A DNA stretch of 64,000 nucleotides from Mesorhizobium sp. M1D.F.Ca.ET.043.01.1.1 (GTDB lineage Bacteria > Pseudomonadota > Alphaproteobacteria > Rhizobiales > Rhizobiaceae), in the NCBI RefSeq assembly GCF_003952385.1, contig NZ_CP034444.1:5841001-5905000 (forward strand), in the 5' to 3' direction. The notes under the pieces are model-generated. The model did not search any database, had not been told where the DNA came from, and saw only the letters and a program-made list of their open reading frames with translations. The position numbers and the translations under genes are program-made. Positions 45,269 through 53,508 of this stretch are shown here, piece after piece (within the stretch, counting starts at the first letter, position 1; each line of letters starts with the position of its first letter).

Positions 45269-45994
45269 ATGTCGCTCACGCCCGAGCTTGTCGCTCTGTG
45301 CCACCGGGAGGAGGTCGATCCTGGCCCCGACGGCAGCTGGGCGCAGTTGGACGACGATGATTTCGGAATGCTCGCCTCGCGCCTGTCCGGCGAAGCCGAC
45401 GAAGGTCCGCTGTGGGTGTTCGCCTATGGCTCATTGATCTGGAAACCGGCCTTCGAGTCCGTCGAGCAGCGGCGTGCCGCCGCGCATGGCTGGCACCGTT
45501 CATTCTGCCTCGACATACAACGCTGGCGCGGCAGCCGCGAGCAGCCTGGATTGATGATGGCGCTGGAACGGGGCGGCCGATGCGATGGCGTCATCTACCG
45601 CCTGCCGGACGGCGAAAAGACCGCCCAGATCGAAAGGCTGCTGCGGCGTGAGATCGACGACCACGAGGCCGTCAGCTCGGTCAGATGGGTTCCGGTGCGC
45701 ACGACGCAGGGATCCTTGCGAGCGCTTGGTTTCTGGGTCGGCGTGACCGGCAGGGGCACGTCGCTCAGGCAGCCGCTGGAAAGGGTGGCGAAGATACTGG
45801 CGCGCGCCTGCGGCCATGTCGGCTCGGGCGCCGAATATCTCTACAACACCGTCAGCCACCTCGAGACGTTCGGCATCCGTGACCGCAATCTATGGCGATT
45901 GCAGGAACTGGTCGCCGACGAGATCAGGTCGATCCATGGCCACAGGATCGCAGTCAGCGAGCCGTCGGCAGTCGCAGTCGGCGCTATAACATGA
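45269..45994 (+). CDS. ChaC-like gamma-glutamylcyclotransferase
   Basis: A 241-residue enzyme expected to release 5-oxoproline from glutathione (Cys-Gly as second product). The diagnostic VFAYGSLIWKPAF lies at about residues 50-62, followed by GWHRSFCLDIQRWRGS, PGLMMALERGG and GVIYRLPDG, and later AEYLYNTVSHLETFGIRD, the same order as in E. coli ChaC. The spacing from MSLTPEL to the YGSL motif matches E. coli, so ATG 45269 is used; ATG 45215 or TTG 45200 would extend it. No good Shine-Dalgarno supports any of them. It runs toward the pyrimidine locus with 114 bases between. Confidence 0.87.
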   Translation: MSLTPELVALCHREEVDPGPDGSWAQLDDDDFGMLASRLSGEADEGPLWVFAYGSLIWKPAFESVEQRRAAAHGWHRSFCLDIQRWRGSREQPGLMMALERGGRCDGVIYRLPDGEKTAQIERLLRREIDDHEAVSSVRWVPVRTTQGSLRALGFWVGVTGRGTSLRQPLERVAKILARACGHVGSGAEYLYNTVSHLETFGIRDRNLWRLQELVADEIRSIHGHRIAVSEPSAVAVGAIT

Positions 45995-46043
45995 GTACAA
46001 CTATCATGTTTTTATCGAGCCATTCCAGTGGTTTGGCCGAAAA

Positions 46044-46059
46044 TTGACCAATTGATAAA
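46044..46059 (+). promoter_or_regulatory. Probable RutR operator upstream of preT
   Basis: The 16 bases TTGACCAATTGATAAA match 12 of 14 fixed positions of the RutR consensus as I recall it (TTGACCAnnTGGTCAA); the left half is perfect. It lies 50 bases before the preT start, inside an AT-rich promoter region. A similar site sits before the other arm of the pathway at 54295-54310, and a rutR gene lies between them. Confidence 0.65.
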
Positions 46060-46108
46060 AAAATAAAACGTGCTAGCCTTCCCCAAAACGACAACAAGGG
46101 GAACTGGA

Positions 46109-47473
46109 ATGGCGACTGGTCATTTCATCGAAGGCATTGCCGGCGGCCGGCTGTCTTCCGAGCAATATGCCGACAATTTCTCCGATCTGCATCCGCCGCT
46201 CGATCATCACGAGGCGCTGGTCGAAGCCGATCGCTGCTATTTCTGCTACGACGCCCCGTGCATGAATGCATGCCCGACGTCGATCGACATCCCGCTGTTC
46301 ATTCGTCAGATCGCGACCGGCAATCCGCTCGGCTCGGCCAAGACGATCTTCGACCAGAACATCCTCGGCGGCATGTGCGCCCGCGTCTGTCCGACCGAGA
46401 CGCTTTGCGAAGAGGTCTGCGTGCGCGAGGTGGCGGAGGGCAAGCCAGTGCAGATCGGCCGGCTGCAGCGCTACGCCACCGATGTCGCGATGGACGAGGA
46501 CAAGCAGTTCTACAAGCGCGCCGAACCGACCGGAAAAACGGCCGCGGTGGTCGGCGCCGGGCCTGCGGGTCTCGCGGCGGCGCATCGTCTTGCCCGCCAC
46601 GGCCATGACGTGACGATCCTCGAGGCGCGGCCCAAGGCGGGAGGACTCAACGAATATGGCATCGCGGCCTATAAGAGCGTCGACGATTTCGCCCAGGCCG
46701 AGGTCGACTATGTCACCTCGATCGGCGGCATCGACATCCAGAACGGCAAGGCGCTCGGCCGCGACTTCCAGCTCTCCGACCTGATCCGCAACTACGACGC
46801 GGTGTTCCTCGGCCTCGGTCTTGGCGGCATCAATGCGCTGCGCGCCGACGGCGAGGAGGCGGACGGTGTCGCCAACGCCGTCGAGTTCATCGCCGAGCTC
46901 AGGCAGGCGAGCGATCTCGGCAGCCTGCCGGTCGGCCGGCGGGTCGTCGTCATTGGCGGCGGCATGACGGCGATCGATGCCGCGGTGCAGTCGAAACTGC
47001 TCGGCGCCGAAGAGGTGACGATTTGCTACCGGCGCGGGCAGGAGCACATGAACGCTTCCGGCTTCGAGCAGGATCTCGCCGCCGCCAACGGCGTCACCAT
47101 CCGCCACTGGCTGCAGCCGAAGCGGGTCATTGCCGAGAACGGCAAGGTGTCGGCCATCGAGCTCGAATACACCGCGATCGACGGCGACAAGCTTGCCGGC
47201 ACCGGCGAGACGCTGACGCTCGCCGCCGATCAGGTGTTCAAGGCGATCGGCCAGAGTTTCACGCCCGCGGTGCTCAACGGCAGCGTCGCCTCGATCGAGC
47301 TCGAGGCCGGCCGCATCAAGGTCGACGCCGAAGGCCGCACCTCGCTAGCCAAAGTCTGGGCGGGCGGCGACTGCATCTTCGGCGGCGACGACCTGACGGT
47401 CTCGGCCGTGGCGCAAGGCCGCGACGCCGCCGAGAGCATCCACCGGGCGCTGACCTCTAACGGGAGGGCATGA
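46109..47473 (+). CDS. preT: NAD-dependent dihydropyrimidine dehydrogenase subunit PreT
   Basis: A 454-residue flavoprotein that delivers electrons from NAD(P)H to PreA for reduction of uracil and thymine. Its N-terminal part carries the Fe-S cysteines (CYFCYDAPCMNACPTSIDIP, GGMCARVCPTETLCEEVC). Two dinucleotide folds follow: VVGAGPAGLAAAHRLARHGHD (FAD) and VVVIGGGMTAIDAAVQ (NAD(P)H). VWAGGDCIFGGDDLTVSAV near the end is the FAD-closing motif. AAGGGGA lies seven bases before ATG 46109; the 46070 reading is not supported. preA follows with its start at or just beyond the preT stop. Confidence 0.94.
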   Translation: MATGHFIEGIAGGRLSSEQYADNFSDLHPPLDHHEALVEADRCYFCYDAPCMNACPTSIDIPLFIRQIATGNPLGSAKTIFDQNILGGMCARVCPTETLCEEVCVREVAEGKPVQIGRLQRYATDVAMDEDKQFYKRAEPTGKTAAVVGAGPAGLAAAHRLARHGHDVTILEARPKAGGLNEYGIAAYKSVDDFAQAEVDYVTSIGGIDIQNGKALGRDFQLSDLIRNYDAVFLGLGLGGINALRADGEEADGVANAVEFIAELRQASDLGSLPVGRRVVVIGGGMTAIDAAVQSKLLGAEEVTICYRRGQEHMNASGFEQDLAAANGVTIRHWLQPKRVIAENGKVSAIELEYTAIDGDKLAGTGETLTLAADQVFKAIGQSFTPAVLNGSVASIELEAGRIKVDAEGRTSLAKVWAGGDCIFGGDDLTVSAVAQGRDAAESIHRALTSNGRA

Positions 47474-47475
47474 GC

Positions 47476-48789
47476 ATGGCAGACATCCGCAACACTTTCG
47501 TCGGCATCAAGTCGCCCAATCCGTTCTGGCTGGCCTCGGCGCCGCCGACCGACAAGGCCTACAATGTCGAGCGCGCCTTCAAGGCGGGCTGGGGCGGCGT
47601 GGTGTGGAAGACGCTGGGCGAAGAAGGCCCGCCGGTCGTCAACGTCAACGGCCCGCGCTACGGCGCGATCTGGGGCGCCGACCGACGCCTGCTCGGCCTG
47701 AACAACATCGAGCTGATCACCGACCGCGACCTGCAGACCAACCTGCGCGAGATGAAGCAGGTGAAGATGAACTGGCCGGATCGGGCGCTGGTCGCCTCGA
47801 TCATGGTGCCATGCGAGGAGGAGAGCTGGAAAGCGATCCTGCCGCTGGTCGAGGAGACCGGCGCCGACGGCATCGAGCTCAATTTCGGCTGTCCGCATGG
47901 CATGAGCGAGCGCGGCATGGGCTCGGCGGTCGGCCAGGTGCCGGAATATATCGAGATGGTGGTGCGCTGGTGCAAGCAGTACACGCGCATGCCGGTCATC
48001 ACCAAGCTGACGCCCAACATCACCGATATCCGCAAGCCGGCCCGCGCGGCGAAGGCCGGCGGCACCGACGCGGTGTCGCTGATCAACACCATCAACTCGA
48101 TCACCGGCGTCGACCTCGACAGCTTCGCGCCGCAGCCGACCATCGACGGCAAGGGCTCGCATGGCGGCTATTGCGGCCCGGCGGTGAAGCCGATCGCCAT
48201 GAACATGGTGGCCGAGATCGCGCGCGATACAGAAACGCACGGCCTGCCGATCTCCGGCATCGGCGGTATCACCACATGGCGCGACGCCGCCGAATTCATG
48301 GCGCTCGGCGCCGGCAACGTGCAGGTCTGCACGGCGGCGATGACCTACGGCTTCAAGATCGTGCAGGAAATGATCGCCGGCCTGGAGAACTGGATGGACG
48401 AGAAGGGCCATGCCTCGCTCTCCGACATCATCGGCCGCGCCACGCCCAACGTCACCGACTGGCAGTATCTCAACCTCAACTATGTCGCCAAGGCGCATAT
48501 CGACCAGGATGCCTGCATCAAGTGCGGCCGCTGCCACATCGCCTGCGAGGACACCTCGCACCAGGCGATTACCTCGATGGTCGACGGTGTCAGGCATTTC
48601 GAGGTGATCGAGGCCGAATGCGTCGGCTGCAACCTCTGCGTCAATGTCTGCCCGGTGGAAGGCTGCATCACCATGGAGCCGCTGGCGGCGGGCTCGATGG
48701 ACCAGCGCACCGGCAAGCCGGTGTCGCCGACCTACGCCAACTGGACGACGCACCCGAACAATCCGATGGCCAAGGCGGCGGCGGAGTAG
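47476..48789 (+). CDS. preA: NAD-dependent dihydropyrimidine dehydrogenase subunit PreA
   Basis: A 437-residue catalytic subunit, an FMN barrel of the dihydroorotate dehydrogenase type. It reduces uracil and thymine to 5,6-dihydro forms. The acid/base cysteine lies in LNFGCPHGMSERGMG. TKLTPNITDI, INTINSITGVDLD and GIGGITTWRDAAEF mark the barrel. Two [4Fe-4S] motifs close it: CIKCGRCHIACEDTSH and CVGCNLCVNVCPVEGC. ATG 47476 is chosen because GGAGG lies eight bases ahead, versus two bases for the overlapping ATG 47470. Confidence 0.95.
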   Translation: MADIRNTFVGIKSPNPFWLASAPPTDKAYNVERAFKAGWGGVVWKTLGEEGPPVVNVNGPRYGAIWGADRRLLGLNNIELITDRDLQTNLREMKQVKMNWPDRALVASIMVPCEEESWKAILPLVEETGADGIELNFGCPHGMSERGMGSAVGQVPEYIEMVVRWCKQYTRMPVITKLTPNITDIRKPARAAKAGGTDAVSLINTINSITGVDLDSFAPQPTIDGKGSHGGYCGPAVKPIAMNMVAEIARDTETHGLPISGIGGITTWRDAAEFMALGAGNVQVCTAAMTYGFKIVQEMIAGLENWMDEKGHASLSDIIGRATPNVTDWQYLNLNYVAKAHIDQDACIKCGRCHIACEDTSHQAITSMVDGVRHFEVIEAECVGCNLCVNVCPVEGCITMEPLAAGSMDQRTGKPVSPTYANWTTHPNNPMAKAAAE

Positions 48790-48810
48790 GGCAGGCATTC
48801 GCTCAAAGGA

Positions 48811-48835
48811 AGCGGCGCTTTCCGGCGCCGTTTTT
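48811..48835 (+). terminator. Intrinsic terminator after preTA
   Basis: The stem CGGCGC / GCGCCG with a six-base loop, extendable by A-T and G-T pairs, is followed directly by five T residues, 20-45 bases past the preA stop. It separates preTA from the Rrf2 block. Confidence 0.82.
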
Positions 48836-48860
48836 CATTCTCACTATTGCCGATAAAAAA

Positions 48861-48885
48861 TATCCATGATAAAAACTATCCATGA
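48861..48885 (+). promoter_or_regulatory. Direct repeat upstream of an Rrf2 gene, candidate operator
   Basis: TATCCATGA occurs at 48861-48869 and again at 48877-48885, 16 bases apart, in an AT-rich stretch ending 16 bases before the Rrf2 start. Autoregulation is common for this family, so this is the natural site, though unproved. Confidence 0.5.
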
Positions 48886-48901
48886 ATAGGAGCGACAGAG
48901 C

Positions 48902-49420
48902 ATGAAGCTGGGAGAGGGCGTCGAAGCGGCGATCCATTGTGCCGCCATGCTTGCCGGCGTCGACGGCAACAACACCATGTCGGGCGCCGCCATGGCCGAA
49001 GCCTTCGGCCTGTCGCCGAGCTATCTGTTGAAACATCTCAATCAGCTCACGACGGCGCGTATCCTGGAATCGGTGCCGGGGCCGGCCGGCGGCTATCGGC
49101 TGGCGCGGCCGGCCGAGCGCATCACGCTGCTCGACATCGTGCTGGCCGTCGAGGGACGGGAGCCTGCTTTTCGTTGCGGCGAAATCCGCCAGCGTGGCCC
49201 GGTCAAGATCGATGCGTCGGCCTATGTCAAGCCCTGCGGCATCAATGCCGCGATGCTCAAGGCCGAGCGCGCCTATCGCGCAGCGCTCGCCGAAGTGAAG
49301 CTGTCCGATATCGTGGCGGACTATGCCGCGGAAGGCGATCCCCGCTCGTTTGCCGCGAGCTGCGCCTTCGTCGAGCGTCACCAGCGGCCGCAGAAATCCG
49401 GTCCGCCCAAGCAGATCTGA
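48902..49420 (+). CDS. Rrf2-family transcriptional regulator
   Basis: A 172-residue winged-helix regulator. The Rrf2 fold shows in LGEGVEAAIHCAAMLAGVDG, GLSPSYLLKHLNQLTTARIL and the wing GPAGGYRLARPAERITLLDIV. It lacks the compact three-cysteine Fe-S motif; it has widely spaced cysteines instead (FRCGE, KPCGIN, AASCAFV), which suggests thiol-based rather than Fe-S sensing. It is followed after 40 bases by an AhpD-like gene and then a DoxX gene, a pairing that points to control of a redox or electrophile response. Start ATG 48902 has AGGAGCGACAGAG upstream. Confidence 0.88.
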   Translation: MKLGEGVEAAIHCAAMLAGVDGNNTMSGAAMAEAFGLSPSYLLKHLNQLTTARILESVPGPAGGYRLARPAERITLLDIVLAVEGREPAFRCGEIRQRGPVKIDASAYVKPCGINAAMLKAERAYRAALAEVKLSDIVADYAAEGDPRSFAASCAFVERHQRPQKSGPPKQI

Positions 49421-49460
49421 ACCGAACTCCAAACCCACCCAAAACCTGGAAGGAAAGACG

Positions 49461-49919
49461 ATGCAACCGAGACTGCAATTTTTCGCCAAGGCGCCAGAGA
49501 TTATGAAGGCGGTGTCGGCGCTCAACAAGGCCGTCGACGAATGCGGGCTGGAAGTGAGCCTGCTGCACCTGATCAAGCTCAGGGCCTCGCAGATCAATGG
49601 CTGCTCGTATTGCGTCGAGATGCACAGCCGTGAGGCGCGGCGCGACGGCGAGAGCGAAACCCGGCTCTATCTCGTCGCCGCCTGGAAGGAATCGCCGCTG
49701 TTTTCCGAGCGCGAGCGCGCCGCCTTCGCCTGGACCGAGGCCGTGACGCTGATTGCCGACAACGGCGTATCGGACGAACTCTACGCCCGCACGCTCGAGC
49801 ATTTTTCGGGAGAGGAACTGGTCAAGCTCTCGGTCGCGCTCGGCATGATCAACACCTGGAACCGGCTGTGCATCCCATTCCACGCCATCCATCCGATGCC
49901 GGCCGCCAAGGCTGCCTGA
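49461..49919 (+). CDS. Carboxymuconolactone-decarboxylase family (AhpD-like) protein
   Basis: A 152-residue alkylhydroperoxidase-D-like protein. The redox pair lies in NGCSYCVEMHSREARRDGE (C-x-x-C with the proton-relay His four residues on), the hallmark of AhpD-type peroxidase/thiol-reductase members. LAAWKESPLFSERERAAFAWTEAVT-like spacing follows, typical of CMD proteins. GGAAGGAAAG sits just before ATG 49461. It is probably co-transcribed with the Rrf2 gene and ended by a hairpin just after it. Confidence 0.9.
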   Translation: MQPRLQFFAKAPEIMKAVSALNKAVDECGLEVSLLHLIKLRASQINGCSYCVEMHSREARRDGESETRLYLVAAWKESPLFSERERAAFAWTEAVTLIADNGVSDELYARTLEHFSGEELVKLSVALGMINTWNRLCIPFHAIHPMPAAKAA

Positions 49920-49933
49920 GTTTATCCATCGAC

Positions 49934-49964
49934 AGCGTGGGGCTTTCGAACGCCCACGCTTTTT
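49934..49964 (+). terminator. Intrinsic terminator after the AhpD-like gene
   Basis: AGCGTGGG and CCCACGCT form an eight-base-pair stem with an 11-base loop, followed by TTTT. It may end or attenuate transcription before the DoxX gene at 49984. Confidence 0.75.
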
Positions 49965-49983
49965 CATCTTTGGGATCAATGAC

Positions 49984-50361
49984 ATGTTTGAGAATTTTCA
50001 GAATGAGATTCTGGTCGGAGCGCGGCTGCTGCTTGGCGGCGCTTTCGTTTTTGCCGGCCTGCGCAATATCCAGAACAGAAAGCTGGTCGCGTCGTTGATG
50101 GCTGCGCGCGGTGTGCCACAGGCCGGGCTTGCCCTGTGTCTGGGCATTGCGCTGCAGGTCGTAGCCGGTGCGCTGGTGATTGCCGGCATATGGACGGCGC
50201 CTGCGGCAGCGGCGCTGATCCTGTTCCTTGTCGTCGCGACGCCGATGTTCCACAATTTCTGGGACCATCGGGGACCGGATCGCGCATCCCGCATCAACGG
50301 CGTCGTCAGCAATGTTGCTTTGGCCGGCGGGTTCCTGGCGCTGATCGCGCGCTTTCTGTGA
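49984..50361 (+). CDS. DoxX-family membrane protein
   Basis: A 125-residue four-helix protein of the DoxX family: VGARLLLGGAFVFAGLRNI at the start, then QAGLALCLGIALQVVAGALVIAG, ALILFLVVATPMFHNFWD and a final hydrophobic stretch. Part of the Rrf2/AhpD block by position, though the terminator between may give separate or reduced expression. It is distinct from the other DoxX protein at 43079-43477. Confidence 0.88.
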   Translation: MFENFQNEILVGARLLLGGAFVFAGLRNIQNRKLVASLMAARGVPQAGLALCLGIALQVVAGALVIAGIWTAPAAAALILFLVVATPMFHNFWDHRGPDRASRINGVVSNVALAGGFLALIARFL

Positions 50362-50461
50362 CCGCCGGCTGTCCGGTTCGGCGCAATTTACGGCCGCGCG
50401 TTAATCGCTCTGTCGCGATCGTGCTGTATGAAAGCCGCGGGTCGGCGCGGGTAGGGCGGCT

Positions 50462-50956
50462 ATGGAGCAGAGCTGGACTTCATTCTGGGCACGCGTTTCG
50501 GAAGCCTTCCATCAGGCGCTGTTCCCGTTCCGCGCGGTGGCCGGGGCCCTCGGCCAGCACCCCAGCGACATACAGATTTGGTGTTTCCTGTGCGGCGTCT
50601 TCTTCCTGATCGTCATCGGCGTGCAGAGCTATGGCGATATTGTGCTGCGCCGCCGCGGTGCCTTTGCCAGCGGCAAAGTGGTCGACATCGACAGGTCGAG
50701 TGACGGCCCGGACACGCCGGTCATCGAATTCGCCGACCGGCTGGGCAAGACCTGGCGGTTCAGCTCCTATTTGCCGGTCAACGGAACCACCGGGTCGATC
50801 GGGGCGCCGGTCGAAGTGCTCTACGATCCGCTTCACCCGCAGCGGGCACGCGAAGCGGGCCGCCCGCTGATGAAGGCGGTCCACCTGATTATCTGGTATG
50901 CGGTTGTTGCCGGGCTGATGGTGCTCGCCTTCTGGCCCGGCCTCGTTTCAAACTGA
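50462..50956 (+). CDS. DUF3592-domain membrane protein
   Basis: A 164-residue protein with two membrane segments (about 38-60 and 138-160) flanking a small beta domain: RGAFASGKVVDIDRSS, then VIEFADRLGKTWRFSSY and VEVLYDPLHPQRA. That layout matches DUF3592, a widespread family of unknown role. It is convergent with the following SDR gene, 12 bases apart. Confidence 0.78.
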   Translation: MEQSWTSFWARVSEAFHQALFPFRAVAGALGQHPSDIQIWCFLCGVFFLIVIGVQSYGDIVLRRRGAFASGKVVDIDRSSDGPDTPVIEFADRLGKTWRFSSYLPVNGTTGSIGAPVEVLYDPLHPQRAREAGRPLMKAVHLIIWYAVVAGLMVLAFWPGLVSN

Positions 50957-50968
50957 TCTGTTGGCCGT

Positions 50969-51691
50969 TCAGGCGGCAAAGCGCAGGCCGCCGTCGCAAG
51001 TCAGCACCTGGCCGGTCATGAAGCCGTTGCAAACCAGGAAGGCTATGGCCTCGGCCACATCGTCGGCGCGACCGACGCGGCCGACCGGCGTCTTGCCGGC
51101 ATATTCGGCAAAGACCGCTTGCCGCTGCTCGTCCGGCAGAAAATCCCACCATGGCGTGTCGATGACGCCGGGCGCGACGACATTGACGCGCAGCGGCTTC
51201 AGTTCGACGGCGAGGATCGGCGCTACAGTGAGCAGCATTCCGTTGATGGCGCCGATGCCGGCGATGCCGGGCGCCGCGAGCTGTGCCGAGACGGCTGAAA
51301 TGAAGGTGACCGATCCGGCGATGTTCAAGGTCGGCAGCGCCGCCTGCAGGCAGGCCAGCTGCGGCCGGACCTTTTCGTCGACGCCGCTGCCGATATCGGT
51401 GAGGTCCAGCGTTGCGAATGGCCCCAGGCCCTTGCCGCCGCTTGCCGCAAGCACGAGATGATCGAATGGGCCGAGATCGGTGAAGAAGCGCCGCACCTCG
51501 TCCGGTTTGGTCGCGTCGAATGCAGCCTTGCCGACGGTGCCGCCAAGGCTCTTCCAGGCGCTCTTCAGCTTTTCCTCGTTGCGGCCGGTGATCGTCACTT
51601 TCATTGTGGGGCTGACCAGCCGCTTTGCCGTGGCAAGGCCGATGCCGGACGAGCCGCCGATGATCACGCAGTGTTCGATAGTCTCGCTCAT
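50969..51691 (-). CDS. Short-chain dehydrogenase/reductase-like protein lacking the catalytic Tyr and Lys
   Basis: A 240-residue Rossmann protein. The cofactor motif GGSSGIGLATAKRL (about residues 12-25) and VLAASGGKG are present. The Ser of the active site is at FISAVSAQ, but the expected Y-x-x-x-K is replaced by GIGAINGML. The C-terminal part (GVIDTPWWDFLPDE, GRADDVAEAIAFLVCNGF, LTCDGGLRFAA) is normal. So it binds a nucleotide but probably lacks standard SDR catalysis. Its ATG overlaps the stop of the upstream SDR gene by four bases, implying tight coupling with that active-looking partner. Confidence 0.86.
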   Translation of the reverse strand: MSETIEHCVIIGGSSGIGLATAKRLVSPTMKVTITGRNEEKLKSAWKSLGGTVGKAAFDATKPDEVRRFFTDLGPFDHLVLAASGGKGLGPFATLDLTDIGSGVDEKVRPQLACLQAALPTLNIAGSVTFISAVSAQLAAPGIAGIGAINGMLLTVAPILAVELKPLRVNVVAPGVIDTPWWDFLPDEQRQAVFAEYAGKTPVGRVGRADDVAEAIAFLVCNGFMTGQVLTCDGGLRFAA

Positions 51692-52533
51692 GAGTGCTGT
51701 TTCCTGGATGTCGTGGAAGATTGTCCGGTCAGGTCGAGGCTGAGATCCCGCAACCGGCGGCGGGCCTTTTCGTCATAGGCCTGTGCATCGGCGCGCGATT
51801 CCCGCTGGCCGTCGAAATAGAGGCCGCTGCGGCCTTCGAGCGCCGGTGAGGCGGCGAGGTTGACAATGGCGTCGGCGCCGGTCTCGACCGAGCTCCATGG
51901 CGTGACGCCCGCCTGCCGCACCATCGTCGTGTCCATGTAGCTTGCCGGGTGGAGCGCATTGACGGTGACGCCGGAGCCCTCGAGCTGTTCGGCCAGGTCG
52001 ATGGTGAACAGGATCTGCGCCAGCTTGCTCTGGCAATAGGCGCGAACGCCGCTATAGCCATGGGTCAGCATGACGTCGTCGAAGTCGATCGCCTGCTGGC
52101 CGGCCGAGGCGACGTTGACGATGCGCGCCGGCGTGCTGGCCTTGAGCAGGGGCAGCAGCTCCGACGTCAGCAGGAAGCCGGCGAGATAGTTGACGGCGAA
52201 GCGCAGTTCGTAGCCGTCGGCGCTCACCTGCCTTCTCGCGTCCTGGCCGCCGGTGCCGACGCCGGCATTGTTGATCAAAACATCGAGCCGGTCTGTCCTT
52301 GCGCGCACCGCTTCGGCGAGGCGGCGCACTTCGGCAAGCGAAGCGAGGTCGGCGGCGAGAAATTCGGCCTTGCCGCCCTTTGCTACGATGGCGGCGACTG
52401 TCGCCTTGCCCCGGCCTTCGTCGCGGCCGTGCACCAGCACGCGGGCGCCGGCGGCGCCGAGTCTTTCGGCGACCACGCGGCCGACGCCGTCGGTCGAGCC
52501 GGTGACGAGAACGGTTTTGTCCTTGAGTTCCAT
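51688..52533 (-). CDS. Short-chain dehydrogenase/reductase (retinol-dehydrogenase-like)
   Basis: A 281-residue SDR. TGSTDGVGRVVAERL (about residues 10-24) binds the cofactor, NNAG follows, SVASAGQ-like VNVASAGQ carries the Ser, and YCQSK provides Tyr and Lys. ATG 52533 has AAGGAGG eight bases ahead; the longer 52599 reading is unlikely. It is divergent from the XRE/MmyB-type regulator and is followed with a four-base overlap by a second SDR lacking its catalytic pair. The substrate is unknown. Confidence 0.9.
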   Translation of the reverse strand: MELKDKTVLVTGSTDGVGRVVAERLGAAGARVLVHGRDEGRGKATVAAIVAKGGKAEFLAADLASLAEVRRLAEAVRARTDRLDVLINNAGVGTGGQDARRQVSADGYELRFAVNYLAGFLLTSELLPLLKASTPARIVNVASAGQQAIDFDDVMLTHGYSGVRAYCQSKLAQILFTIDLAEQLEGSGVTVNALHPASYMDTTMVRQAGVTPWSSVETGADAIVNLAASPALEGRSGLYFDGQRESRADAQAYDEKARRRLRDLSLDLTGQSSTTSRKQHS

Positions 52534-52591
52534 GTTCAGAGCCTCCTTGTGTTGCTCTGAACGCAAGATGGGGCGCGGCGCGCATCCCAAA

Positions 52592-52629
52592 CAGTTCAAA
52601 CTTTATCCTGGTATCAATACTGCTATAAT
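52592..52629 (+). promoter_or_regulatory. Divergent promoter region with possible leaderless start
   Basis: TATAAT at 52624-52629 ends only six bases before the ATG at 52636, so a sigma-70 transcript would start at or near the A of the start codon. A weak dyad AGTT-CA-AACT lies at 52592-52601. The region also faces the SDR gene on the other strand. The -35 is not convincing. Confidence 0.4.
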
Positions 52630-52635
52630 AATGTC

Positions 52636-53508
52636 ATGGATGCCGTGACCCAATCCCCCGAGGACAGCCGCCGCCACGAGCTCGGCGCCTTCCTGCGCTC
52701 GCGCCGCGAGAGGCTGTCGCCCGCCGACATCGGCATCGCGACCGGCGCCAGGCGGCGCACGCCCGGGCTGAGGCGCGAGGAAGTGGCGATGATCGCCGGT
52801 GTCGGCACCACCTGGTACACCTGGCTGGAGCAGGGCAGGGACGTGCGGCCCTCGGCGGAAGTGCTGACGGCGCTCTCGGAGGCATTGCGCCTCGACGCCA
52901 TCGAGAAGCGGCATCTGTTCATCCTCGCCGGCCGACAGCAGCCCGAGCGGCGCGCGGCGTCGCCCGAAAAAGTCGACGGGACGCTGCTGCACATGCTGGA
53001 GAACCTCGTCCTGCAGCCGGCCTATGTCGTTGGCCGGCGCTGGGACGTGCTGGCCTGGAACGATGCGGCGGCGGCCGTGTTCGGCGACTATGGCCTCTTG
53101 GAGGGCGATGCGCGCAACATCGTGCACCTGGTGTTCACCAGCACGCACCACCGCCGGCTGCTGGTCGACTGGGAAGCGCGCGCGCGCGTGGTGCTCGCTT
53201 CTTTTCGCGCCGAGAGCGCCAAATATGTCGGCGATCCGGATTTCGAGCGGCTGATCGCGCTGATGATGCGCTCAAGCCCGGAGTTCCGGGATTGGTGGCC
53301 AAGGCGGGACGTGGCGCGAAGGCTGACGGGGGTGAAGCATGTCCGCCATCCCAGCGCCGGCGCGATGGCATTCGAGCATATGAGCCTGTCGATCGACGAC
53401 GGCTCGGACATGCGGCTGATCGTCTATACGCCGTTGCCCGAGCAGAATTCGGTCGCCAAGCTGAAGAAGCTGCTCGAAGCGCAGCCTGTCAAGAAGCGCA
53501 GCGCCTGA
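52636..53508 (+). CDS. XRE-family regulator with MmyB-type ligand-binding domain
   Basis: A 290-residue regulator. The N-terminal HTH (about 15-80) has the family signature GARRRTPGLRREEVAMIAGVGTTWYTWLEQGRD. The C-terminal MmyB-like domain (about 105-270) includes NAAAVFG-like WNDAAAAVFGDYGLL and FRAESAKYVGDPDF. Such proteins typically repress a neighbouring divergent dehydrogenase gene, here the SDR pair starting at 52533. It may be translated from a leaderless mRNA. It ends 11 bases from the convergent rutR gene. Confidence 0.92.
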   Translation: MDAVTQSPEDSRRHELGAFLRSRRERLSPADIGIATGARRRTPGLRREEVAMIAGVGTTWYTWLEQGRDVRPSAEVLTALSEALRLDAIEKRHLFILAGRQQPERRAASPEKVDGTLLHMLENLVLQPAYVVGRRWDVLAWNDAAAAVFGDYGLLEGDARNIVHLVFTSTHHRRLLVDWEARARVVLASFRAESAKYVGDPDFERLIALMMRSSPEFRDWWPRRDVARRLTGVKHVRHPSAGAMAFEHMSLSIDDGSDMRLIVYTPLPEQNSVAKLKKLLEAQPVKKRSA

